Shown piece by piece: positions 35,377-43,408 of a stretch of 64,000 nt of DNA. The stretch spans positions 3,120,501 through 3,184,500 of the forward strand of contig NZ_CP014870.1 in NCBI RefSeq assembly GCF_001661075.1, given 5' to 3'. The first letter of the stretch is position 1. The number at the start of each line of letters is the position of its first letter. A program made the position numbers and the translations under genes. This DNA comes from Pseudomonas silesiensis. Its GTDB lineage: Bacteria; Pseudomonadota; Gammaproteobacteria; Pseudomonadales; Pseudomonadaceae. Below the pieces are notes generated by a model that saw nothing but the letters and a program-made list of their open reading frames with translations, ran no database searches and had not been told where the DNA came from.

Positions 35377-36201
35377 ATGAAAATGAATGGTCGAGTGGCC
35401 TTGATTACCGGTGGCGCAGGCGGGTTGGGGCAAGCCATTGCCCTTCGCATGGCCAGCGAAGGCGCCTGCGTGGTCATCTGCGATGTCAACGAAGAGGCGC
35501 TTGAAACCACCCGTGGCATGATTGAGCAGCGCGGCGCGCAGTGCCTGGCGCTGCGTTGCGATGTCTCGTCGAGTGCTGAAGTGAACGCCATGTTCGACCG
35601 CATCGACGCGCGTTTCGGCACGCTGCACATCCTGGTCAACAACGCCGCCCTGGTGCCGGATAAACCCCATGATGATGAGCGACGCAAGCGTCATTACGCG
35701 TTGGTGACCCAGCCGCTGCCCCGTCAGTCGCTGGAGATCACCCGCAACATGGACGATGGGGAATGGAAACGCTTCTGGGCAGTGAACGTCGACGGCGTCT
35801 TCTATTGCACCCGCGCCGCCTTGCAGCGCATGGAGCCACAGGGCTACGGCAAGATCATCAACATCGCCAGCATTGCCGGTATTTCCGCGATGGGTGCCCA
35901 TAGCCCGCACTACTCCGCGGCCAAGGGCGCAGTGATTGCCTTCACCCGCGCGGTGGCCTACGAGGTGGCCGGCGCCAATGTCCAGGTCAATGCCATCTGC
36001 CCCGGTGGCGTACAGACCCCGGCCTTCGAGCGCTACCTCGAGCAGCAATCACCCGAGCAACTGAGCGTATTCCAACAGGTCATGCCGCTGGGGCGTCTGG
36101 GCAAGGGCGAGGAATACGCGGCGCTGGTGTCCCATCTGGCCTCTGACGAGTGCTACCTGGTCGGCTCGATCATCAACGCCGGTGGTGGCACCTACATCTG
36201 A
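35377..36201 (+). CDS. Short-chain dehydrogenase/reductase
   Basis: 274-residue NAD(P)-dependent Rossmann-fold oxidoreductase. LITGGAGGLGQAIAL near residue 8 is the nucleotide motif, NNAALV follows, and the active site is HSPHYSAAKGAVIAF with Tyr-x3-Lys. A stretch of about 25 residues after NNAALV (DKPHDDERRKRHYAL) is longer than in classical SDRs and may shape a specific substrate lid. The ATG at 35377 has GGAG eight bases before; an in-frame GTG lies three codons earlier. It probably oxidises a hydroxyacyl intermediate to the keto acid used by BKACE; that link is inference. Confidence 0.9.
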   Translation: MKMNGRVALITGGAGGLGQAIALRMASEGACVVICDVNEEALETTRGMIEQRGAQCLALRCDVSSSAEVNAMFDRIDARFGTLHILVNNAALVPDKPHDDERRKRHYALVTQPLPRQSLEITRNMDDGEWKRFWAVNVDGVFYCTRAALQRMEPQGYGKIINIASIAGISAMGAHSPHYSAAKGAVIAFTRAVAYEVAGANVQVNAICPGGVQTPAFERYLEQQSPEQLSVFQQVMPLGRLGKGEEYAALVSHLASDECYLVGSIINAGGGTYI

Positions 36202-36204
36202 GGT

Positions 36205-36248
36205 ATTTCGGGACGGCCGGTTCGACAGTCTGTCGGACGTCCCGAAAT
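36205..36248. other. Perfect 11-bp inverted repeat with inner palindrome after the SDR gene
   Basis: ATTTCGGGACG (36205-36215) pairs with CGTCCCGAAAT (36238-36248), and the spacer holds GACAGTCTGTC (36224-36234). It starts three bases after the SDR stop and could be a terminator stem without a U-run. Its right arm is also part of the AraC-type operator at 36239-36279, so protein binding and RNA folding may compete. Confidence 0.55.
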
Positions 36249-36279
36249 GTCAAACCGATGCCCCGAAAGGTCAATCCGG
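36239..36279 (+). promoter_or_regulatory. Tandem operator upstream of the DUF1302 gene
   Basis: CCCGAAATGTCAAACCG (36241-36257) is repeated after exactly 21 bases as CCCGAAAGGTCAATCCG (36262-36278), with only two mismatches. The spacing is that of AraC-type sites and the sequence resembles the element at 28096-28136. It ends 57 bases before the DUF1302 start codon. Confidence 0.6.
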
Positions 36280-36335
36280 ATTGCCGCGCTGATCTTAGAG
36301 TGAGTTCAACAAAAACAATAAAGGTGTATCACCCG

Positions 36336-38240
36336 ATGAAGAGTCGCAATCTCCTGCCCGTGCGGCGCCAGTTGCTTGCCACGGCTATCCTGGTCACGAG
36401 CCTGCCGGCCGCCCACGCTTTCGAGTTGGACACTGGCAGCGAAGACTGGTCCGTGCGTTTCGACAACACCGTCAAGTACAACTATGGCGTGCGTACCGAG
36501 AGCGCGGACCAGCGCATACTGGGCACGCCCAACAGTAACGACGGTGATTACAACTTCCGCAAGGCCGGCACCAACATCACCAACCGTGTCGACCTGTTGT
36601 CCGAACTGGATGTGGTCTATCAAAGCAAGATGGGCTTTCGTGTCAGCACCGCCAGCTGGTACGACAAGGCCTACGAAAATACCGGCTCGAACTCCAACCC
36701 GTTCGTCAACGGCAACGATGAATACTCATCGATTTCCGGATTTGGCGGGCGTCCGCCAGCGCCCGCCATCTTTGGCAGCCCGCACCTGAGCAACTATGCC
36801 CAGCGTTATTACAACGGGCCATCCGGCGAAGTCCTCGATGCTTTTGTGTTCTACAGCACCCAGGTGGGCGAGGAGTCCTTACTCAACATCAAGGCCGGCC
36901 AGCACAACGTGTTTTGGGGCGAGACCGTACTCAACCCGGTGCACTCGCTGAGCTACGGCCAGGCGGGCCTCGACCTGGCCAAGGCGGCCGCGTCTCCAGG
37001 CACTGAAGCCAAAGAGCTGTTCATTCCGCGCAACCAGATTTCCACCACCTTGACTGTCACCCCCGAACTAACGGTGGGTGCCCAGTATTTCCTCGATTGG
37101 GATGCCGCGCGCTTGCCTGAGGCAGGCACCTTCTACAGCGGCTCCGACGTGGTGGGCTTCGGCGCGCAGTCGTTTCTGCTGGGGCATACCGGCGGTGCGG
37201 GTCTGGCCGGGCCGAACGGCACCCTGACGACCGTGCGCCGTGGCGATGACTACACCCCGGACAATCGGGGTGACTGGGGCCTGATGGCCAAATGGTCGCC
37301 CGAGTGGCTCGACGGCACCTTGAGCGCCTACTACCGCAAGACCTCGGACATTCTGCCGCAAGCCGTGCTGGACACGCGAGGTTTGAGCAGTGTTGGCGGG
37401 GTAGCCGGGCTGCGCAACTCGATCGGCACCGCCACCTATGAATTCGCCTATGGCGATGACATCGACATCTATGGCCTGAGTTTGTCCAAGGAAGTGGGCG
37501 GTGTCAGCGTCGGCAGCGATCTGAACATTCGTCACAACATGCCCCTGGCGAGCATTCCGGCAATCATCAGTGCCTCAGGTGCTGGTGGGTTGCAGGCCGG
37601 CCTTGGCTTGCTCCCTGCGCGCAGTCCGAGTACGGGCGTGATCACGGATGTGCCCCGCGACGGTGACAGCCTTGCCGCCACCGGCGACACGCTGCACTGG
37701 ACCATCAATGGCCTGGTCGCTATCGGCGACACCCCGTTTTTCGATTCGGCCAACCTGTTGGGCGAGCTGTATTACAGCAACCTGTTGAGCCTCGATAGCA
37801 AAAACAAGGCGCTCTACAAGGGCGAAGACACCTACCGCGGCATCGACAAACCTACCCGTGACAACTGGGGCATCGCCGTCAACTTCACGCCGACCTGGTA
37901 CCAGGTGTTTCCCGGCGTGGACCTGAGTGCACCGATGTCGGTCAACGTCGGCATCGACGGCGTTTCGCCGGTGGTCGCCGGTGGTGCGGAAGACGCCGGC
38001 AACTACGCCGTCGGGGTGAGCGCTGCGATCTACAACCAGTACTACGTCGACCTCAAGTACGTCGACGCTTTCGGCAAAACCACCAACTGTGACGATGGTG
38101 CAACCGACGGTTCGACCCCCAACGCCCTTGATGGCACCCAGCGTTACACCTGCTATGGCGGCGGTCTTGCTTCCGCCTCCGGCGCCGGTGCCACCGAGGA
38201 TCGGGGCGCCCTTTACCTGACCCTGAAAACCACTTTCTGA
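36336..38240 (+). CDS. DUF1302 family predicted outer-membrane protein
   Basis: 634 residues with a signal peptide cleaved after PAAHA (about residue 28). The remainder is rich in alternating hydrophobic strands and aromatic girdle residues and ends in YLTLKTTF, a terminal Phe as in outer-membrane beta-barrels. Family DUF1302 is usually encoded with DUF1329, a YCF48-type propeller and an RND protein, as here. The ATG at 36336 has AAAGGTG upstream; a longer frame from 36150 overlaps the SDR gene. It is likely an uptake or export channel for a hydrophobic compound. Confidence 0.85.
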   Translation: MKSRNLLPVRRQLLATAILVTSLPAAHAFELDTGSEDWSVRFDNTVKYNYGVRTESADQRILGTPNSNDGDYNFRKAGTNITNRVDLLSELDVVYQSKMGFRVSTASWYDKAYENTGSNSNPFVNGNDEYSSISGFGGRPPAPAIFGSPHLSNYAQRYYNGPSGEVLDAFVFYSTQVGEESLLNIKAGQHNVFWGETVLNPVHSLSYGQAGLDLAKAAASPGTEAKELFIPRNQISTTLTVTPELTVGAQYFLDWDAARLPEAGTFYSGSDVVGFGAQSFLLGHTGGAGLAGPNGTLTTVRRGDDYTPDNRGDWGLMAKWSPEWLDGTLSAYYRKTSDILPQAVLDTRGLSSVGGVAGLRNSIGTATYEFAYGDDIDIYGLSLSKEVGGVSVGSDLNIRHNMPLASIPAIISASGAGGLQAGLGLLPARSPSTGVITDVPRDGDSLAATGDTLHWTINGLVAIGDTPFFDSANLLGELYYSNLLSLDSKNKALYKGEDTYRGIDKPTRDNWGIAVNFTPTWYQVFPGVDLSAPMSVNVGIDGVSPVVAGGAEDAGNYAVGVSAAIYNQYYVDLKYVDAFGKTTNCDDGATDGSTPNALDGTQRYTCYGGGLASASGAGATEDRGALYLTLKTTF

Positions 38241-38277
38241 ACCACCCATTGCCAAGTGCATGCAGGAGAACAATAAG

Positions 38278-39633
38278 ATGAAATTCGCCTATACCCTGAT
38301 CGCCGCTTCGATGGCCCTGGTCGCCGGGCCGACCTTCGCCGCGGTCGACGCCGCTGAAGCCGCCAGACTGGGCAACCAATTGACCCTGATCGGTGCCGAG
38401 AAAGCCGGTAATGCCGACGGTTCCATTCCCGCTTACCAAGGCGGCTTGACCACCCCGCCAGCCGGTTTCAAGGCGGGCGACAGAGCGCGCCCCGATCCTT
38501 TCGCGGCGGAAAAACCGCTGCTGGTGATCGACGGCAAGAACGTCGACAAGTACAAGGGGCAGCTGACAGCGGTGACCGCCGAGCTGGCCAAGCGTTATCC
38601 GAGCTTTCGCATCGAGGTCTACCCGACTCACCGTACAGCCGCGCTGCCTAAAGGCGTGCTGGACAATACGGTAAAAAATGCCACCGCGGCGCGCTCGACC
38701 GAAGGCGGCAATTCCATCGAAAATGCGCTGCCAGGCATTCCATTCCCGATCCCGAAGACCGGCGCCGAGGCCATCTGGAACCACTTGCTGCGCTATCAGG
38801 GCGTCAACATCCAGAGCAAGTACGACAACTGGAACGTCGACGCTGCCGGTGTCGCCAGCCTGGCCACGACCGGCAGTGCGCAGATCAACTATGCCGCCTA
38901 TGACGACCTGTCCAAACCGCTCGTGGCCGCAGACACCTATTACCAGACCAAGTTGGTCTTCACAGGTCCCGCCCGTCGTGCCGGTGAGGCGGTAATGGTG
39001 CGCGACTCGGTCAATCCGCTGGAGCAACCGCGCCGTGCCTGGCAATACCTGCCGGGGCAGCGCCGGGTGAAGCTGGCACCGAGCCTGGCCTACGATACGC
39101 CTAACCCGGGCGCCGCCGGCGCCTCTACCTGGGACGATTCTTTCGTCTTCAACGGTGCGCTGGACCGCTATGACTGGAAGCTGGTGGGCAAGCAGGAAAT
39201 GATCGTTCCGTACAACACCTACCGTGTGACTTATCAGAACGATTTGAAGCCGATGATGACCCCGAACCACTTGGCGCCGGAGTTCGTTCGCTGGGAGAAA
39301 CATCGGGTCTGGGTGGTCGAGGCGACCCTCAAGGCGGGCGCTCGTCACATTTACGCCAAGCGCCGTTTCTACCTGGATGAGGACAGCTGGGTCGCTCTGG
39401 CATCCGATCAATACGATGCGAACGGCCAGCTGTACCGCGGCGTCTACACCTTCCTCAGCCAAAGCTATGACCAGCAAGTTCCGGATGCCACGCCTTATCT
39501 GTCTTACGACCTGATTGGCGGCACCTACAGCGCCGTCGGCTTCCCGGGCCCATACGGCGGCATCAAGTACAGCGAGGGGTTGAGCAAGACCCAGTGGGCA
39601 CCGGAATCGCTGGCGGGTGCCGGTATCCGTTAA
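38278..39633 (+). CDS. DUF1329 family periplasmic protein
   Basis: 451 residues with a signal peptide ending at TFAA. Family DUF1329 has a LolA/LolB-like half-barrel fold, so a lipid or hydrophobic-ligand carrier role across the periplasm is plausible. Conserved features include GNQLTLIGAEKAGNADGSIP at the start of the mature protein and GAARHIY-like segments (LKAGARHIYAKRRFYLDEDS) late in the chain. It starts 37 bases after the DUF1302 stop with an AGGAG site. An intrinsic terminator follows it. Confidence 0.85.
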   Translation: MKFAYTLIAASMALVAGPTFAAVDAAEAARLGNQLTLIGAEKAGNADGSIPAYQGGLTTPPAGFKAGDRARPDPFAAEKPLLVIDGKNVDKYKGQLTAVTAELAKRYPSFRIEVYPTHRTAALPKGVLDNTVKNATAARSTEGGNSIENALPGIPFPIPKTGAEAIWNHLLRYQGVNIQSKYDNWNVDAAGVASLATTGSAQINYAAYDDLSKPLVAADTYYQTKLVFTGPARRAGEAVMVRDSVNPLEQPRRAWQYLPGQRRVKLAPSLAYDTPNPGAAGASTWDDSFVFNGALDRYDWKLVGKQEMIVPYNTYRVTYQNDLKPMMTPNHLAPEFVRWEKHRVWVVEATLKAGARHIYAKRRFYLDEDSWVALASDQYDANGQLYRGVYTFLSQSYDQQVPDATPYLSYDLIGGTYSAVGFPGPYGGIKYSEGLSKTQWAPESLAGAGIR

Positions 39634-39681
39634 TGGCCTCGTTGTTGTTCGCTACTGCCGATTCCTGATCGAACGGCTTTT

Positions 39682-39719
39682 GCGCCGGGTTGTATTCGCG
39701 TACATACCGGCGCCTTTTT
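39682..39719 (+). terminator. Intrinsic terminator inside the cluster, after the DUF1329 gene
   Basis: GCGCCGG (39682-39688) pairs with CCGGCGC (39707-39713), extended inward by TGTA/TACA with two mismatches. CTTTTTG follows immediately. It lies between the DUF1329 gene and the propeller gene, so it should lower expression of the transporter half relative to the DUF1302/DUF1329 pair. Confidence 0.75.
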
Positions 39720-39735
39720 GCCACGAGGCCGCACT

Positions 39736-40812
39736 ATGGGCTCCTATAACAAAAAAATCGCGCTGTTGATGATGGGTACGCTACTGACGTTGCTGCACGG
39801 CGGCGCGCAGGCATCGACCTACGTCGACGTGCTGGAACTGCCGGCCCGGCACAGTGTCCTGGCCGCGCGCAACCCCTTGCTCGATGTCGCGAGCGCCGGG
39901 CGGCGCCTGGTTGCCGTCGGGCAGCGTGGCCATATTCTTTATTCCGATGATGCCGGCCAGAACTGGCGGCAGGCTGACGTGCCGGTCAGCTCCGACCTGA
40001 ACGCCGTGCATTTCCCCACCACCGAGCAGGGTTGGGCAGTGGGCAACGATGGCGTGGTGTTGCACAGCAGTGATGCTGGCGCCACCTGGAACAAGCAGCT
40101 GGATGGCCGCCAGATCGGCGACTTGATGTTCAAACACTACAGCGCCTTGGCCAGCGCCGAGCCGGACAACGAACAATGGGCATTGCTGGCCGCCGAAGGC
40201 CAGCGGCTGACCGAGGAGGGCGCCGACAAGCCGTTTCTCGACGTCTGGTTCGCCAATGAGCGGCTGGGTTATGTGGTCGGGATGTTCAACCTGATCCTGC
40301 GCACCGAGGACGGCGGTCGGCACTGGGCGCCGTTTCAGGATCGCACCGAGAATCTACAGGGTTTTCACCTCAACGCCATTGCCGCGACGGGTGATGCGCT
40401 GTACATCGCGGGCGAACAAGGCCTGTTGCTGAAATGGGATGACGCCCGGCAGCGCTTCATGGCACTGCAGACACCGTATCAAGGCAGCTTTTTCGGTGTG
40501 GTCGGCAAGCCTGGCGAAGTCCTGGCCTACGGCTTGCGCGGGAATGTGTTTCGCAGCACCGATGGCGGTGCCACCTGGCACCCGCTCGATAGCGGTGTGC
40601 AGGCCAGCATCACCGCTGGCGTTGTCGGCGCCGACGGCCGTTTCCGGATGTTTACCCAGGTGGGGCACATGCTCGTGAGCGGCGCTGGCGACGCCCCGCT
40701 GCAACTGCTGCCACAAGCGCAACAATCACCGGTGGCCGGTGCCGCCCTGGCTGCCGACGGCGCGCTGTTGCTGGTCGGCAGTCGTGGTGTGCGTGCGCTG
40801 CCCATCGAATAA
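39736..40812 (+). CDS. YCF48/Hcf136-type beta-propeller periplasmic protein
   Basis: 358 residues with a signal peptide ending in GGAQA. The mature part is made of photosynthesis-system-II-assembly-like propeller blades. Repeats of the SDDAGQNW / SSDAGATW / TEDGGRHW / STDGGATW type occur at regular spacing, each with the Asp-box S/TxDxGxxW. In bacteria such proteins often accompany RND transporters, probably as assembly or ligand-binding partners. It is followed after 28 bases by the RND gene. Confidence 0.85.
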   Translation: MGSYNKKIALLMMGTLLTLLHGGAQASTYVDVLELPARHSVLAARNPLLDVASAGRRLVAVGQRGHILYSDDAGQNWRQADVPVSSDLNAVHFPTTEQGWAVGNDGVVLHSSDAGATWNKQLDGRQIGDLMFKHYSALASAEPDNEQWALLAAEGQRLTEEGADKPFLDVWFANERLGYVVGMFNLILRTEDGGRHWAPFQDRTENLQGFHLNAIAATGDALYIAGEQGLLLKWDDARQRFMALQTPYQGSFFGVVGKPGEVLAYGLRGNVFRSTDGGATWHPLDSGVQASITAGVVGADGRFRMFTQVGHMLVSGAGDAPLQLLPQAQQSPVAGAALAADGALLLVGSRGVRALPIE

Positions 40813-40840
40813 CAATAAGAACCAGAGCGAGTACCCAGAC

Positions 40841-43360
40841 ATGGGCAATTTGAAACAAGACACCATGCCGGTGATCCGCGAACTGCCGGACTTCGACCGG
40901 CGCTCCGGCAACCTGCTGGAACGGCTGGTGTTCAACTATCGACCGCTGTTCATGCTGTTCATGACCCTGGTTACCCTGGTGCTGGGCTACATGGCCGTGA
41001 CCCGTCTGGAGTTGCGCCCCAGCTTCGAGAAAATGATCCCGCAGAGCCAGCCGTACATCCAGAACTACCTGGAAAACCGCCAGTCGCTGCGGGGGCTGGG
41101 CAATTCGGTGCGGGTGGTGGTGGAAAACACCGAGGGCGACATCTTCGATCCGCAGTACCTGACGGTCCTCAAACAGGTCAACGATGAATTGTTCCTCACC
41201 CAAGGCGTCGATCGCGCCTGGATGAAGTCGTTGTGGAGTTCGGCCGTGCGCTGGACCGAAGTCACCGAGCAAGGCTTCCAGGGCGGCCCGGTAATGCCCG
41301 ACAGTTATCAAGGCTCGCTATCGGACATCGAACAGCTGCGGCAGAACATCAACCGGGCTGGCATCGTCGGCAGCCTGGTGGCCAGCGATTTCAAATCGAG
41401 CATGCTGATCGTGCCGCTGCTGGACAAGACCTCGGCCACCGGCCAGAGCCTCGACTACCACGAATTCTCCCGTCAGCTCGAAGAGCGCTTGCGCGACAAG
41501 ATCGAGTTCGCCGGCCATGGCGCCACGCGCGAGGCCGCAGAGGAGGGCACGGGCAAGTACAAGGTGCGGGTGATCGGTTTCGCCAAGCTGATGGGCGACC
41601 TGATTGACGGCCTGATCCAGGTGATGATGTTCTTCGGGCTGGCGGTGGGAACCTCGCTGGTGATCATCTACCTCTACACCCGCTGTGTGCGCAGCACGCT
41701 GTTGGTGGTTGGCTGTTCGCTGATCGCGGTCGTCTGGCAGCTGGGTATCGTCGCCTGGCTGGGTTATGCCATCGACCCTTATTCAGTGCTGGTGCCGTTC
41801 CTGATCTTTGCCATCGGCGTGTCCCATGCCGCGCAGAAGATGAACGGGATCATGCAGGACATCGCTCGCGGCACTCACCGATTGATCGCCGCACGCTACA
41901 CCTTCCGCCGTCTGTTCATCGCCGGGGTCACCGCGCTGCTGGCCGATGCGGTGGGCTTTGCCGTGCTGATGCTGATCGACATCCCGGTAATCCAGGACCT
42001 GGCCATCACCGCCAGCATCGGCGTGGCGGTGTTGATCTTCACCTCCCTGCTGTTGATGCCGGTGGCGCTGTCCTACATCGGTGTCGGGCGCAAGGCCGCC
42101 GAGCGCGCGCTGAAAATCGACACCCGGGCGGACGGGCATAAAGGCTTTGGCAAACTGTGGGACATGCTCGATCGCTTCACGACCCGCAAGTGGGCCACCG
42201 GGGCGGTACTGGTGGCGGCGCTGATGGGCATCGGCGGCTTCATGGTCAGCCTGCAGCTGAAAATCGGCGACCTCGACAGCGGCGCTCCGGAGCTGCGGGC
42301 GGACTCGCGCTATAACCGTGACAACGCCTACATCACCAGCCACTACGCACTGTCGAGCGACCTGTTCGCGGTGATGATCAAGACCCCGGCGGAAGGCTGC
42401 CTGAACTACCAGACCCTGGTCCTGGCCGACCGCCTGGCCTGGGAGCTGCAGCAGTATCCCGGCGTGCAAGCCACAACATCGCTGGTCAACGCGGTCCGCC
42501 AGATCACCGCCGGCACCTACGAAGGCAACCCCAAGCTCAACAACATCCAGCGCAACCAGGACGTGCTGAACTACGCGGCGCAACAGGCCTCGGTCAACGC
42601 CCCGGAGCTGTTCAACACCGATTGCTCGCTGATGCCGGTGATTGCCTACCTCAAGGACCACAAGGCCGAAACCCTGGACGCCGTGGTGGCCATCGCCGAC
42701 CGGTTCGCCCGGGAAAACAGCAGCGAGGAGCGTCAGTTCCTGCTGGCCGCGGGCAATGCCGGCATCGAGGCGGCGACCAACATCGTGGTGCGCGAGGCCA
42801 ACCGGACCATGCTGCTGTACGTCTACCTGGCAGTGACGCTGTTCTGTCTGATCACCTTCCGCAGCTGGCGGGCAACGGTGGTGGCGCTGCTGCCACTGGT
42901 GCTGACCTCAATCCTCTGCGAGGCCTTGATGGTCGCCATGGGCATCGGCGTCAAGGTGGCGACCCTGCCGGTGATTGCCCTGGGTGTCGGGATCGGCGTG
43001 GATTACGCGTTGTACCTGCTCAGCGTGCAGCTGCAATACCAGCGTCAAGGCCAGTCGTTGTCGCAGGCTTACCGCAACGCGGTCGCATTCACCGGCCGGG
43101 TGGTGGGGCTGGTCGGTATCACCCTGGCTGCCGGGGTCATTTGCTGGGCCTGGTCGCCGATCAAGTTTCAGGCCGACATGGGCATCCTGCTGACCTTCAT
43201 GTTCCTGTGGAACATGCTCGGCGCGTTGATCCTGATCCCGGCGCTGTCGTACTTCCTGTTGAACGCCGAACGGCGCAAGCCGCAAACCGCAAACCGTGCC
43301 GCTGCCTGCGGTCTCGGTGCATTAGCCGCTCCGGGATCTGAGAAAAGACGCTGTCAATAA
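40841..43360 (+). CDS. RND/MMPL superfamily transporter
   Basis: 839-residue inner-membrane protein with two sets of six helices and two large periplasmic loops. The first helix is followed by RLELRPSFEKMIPQSQPYI. Helix-4/5 SSD-type segments are ISVLVPFLIFAIGVSHAAQKM (read from VPFLIFAIGVSHA) and LPVIALGVGIGVDYALYLL. It resembles the MMPL and hydrophobe exporter branch rather than AcrB. No fusion-protein gene is adjacent; the DUF1302/DUF1329/YCF48 proteins are the likely partners. The ATG at 40841 excludes a spurious N-terminal extension that overlaps the previous gene. Confidence 0.88.
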   Translation: MGNLKQDTMPVIRELPDFDRRSGNLLERLVFNYRPLFMLFMTLVTLVLGYMAVTRLELRPSFEKMIPQSQPYIQNYLENRQSLRGLGNSVRVVVENTEGDIFDPQYLTVLKQVNDELFLTQGVDRAWMKSLWSSAVRWTEVTEQGFQGGPVMPDSYQGSLSDIEQLRQNINRAGIVGSLVASDFKSSMLIVPLLDKTSATGQSLDYHEFSRQLEERLRDKIEFAGHGATREAAEEGTGKYKVRVIGFAKLMGDLIDGLIQVMMFFGLAVGTSLVIIYLYTRCVRSTLLVVGCSLIAVVWQLGIVAWLGYAIDPYSVLVPFLIFAIGVSHAAQKMNGIMQDIARGTHRLIAARYTFRRLFIAGVTALLADAVGFAVLMLIDIPVIQDLAITASIGVAVLIFTSLLLMPVALSYIGVGRKAAERALKIDTRADGHKGFGKLWDMLDRFTTRKWATGAVLVAALMGIGGFMVSLQLKIGDLDSGAPELRADSRYNRDNAYITSHYALSSDLFAVMIKTPAEGCLNYQTLVLADRLAWELQQYPGVQATTSLVNAVRQITAGTYEGNPKLNNIQRNQDVLNYAAQQASVNAPELFNTDCSLMPVIAYLKDHKAETLDAVVAIADRFARENSSEERQFLLAAGNAGIEAATNIVVREANRTMLLYVYLAVTLFCLITFRSWRATVVALLPLVLTSILCEALMVAMGIGVKVATLPVIALGVGIGVDYALYLLSVQLQYQRQGQSLSQAYRNAVAFTGRVVGLVGITLAAGVICWAWSPIKFQADMGILLTFMFLWNMLGALILIPALSYFLLNAERRKPQTANRAAACGLGALAAPGSEKRRCQ

Positions 43361-43408
43361 CAAACTCCAAAATTGGGCGATGCCCCTCTACATCCGAGCG
43401 ATTCGATT

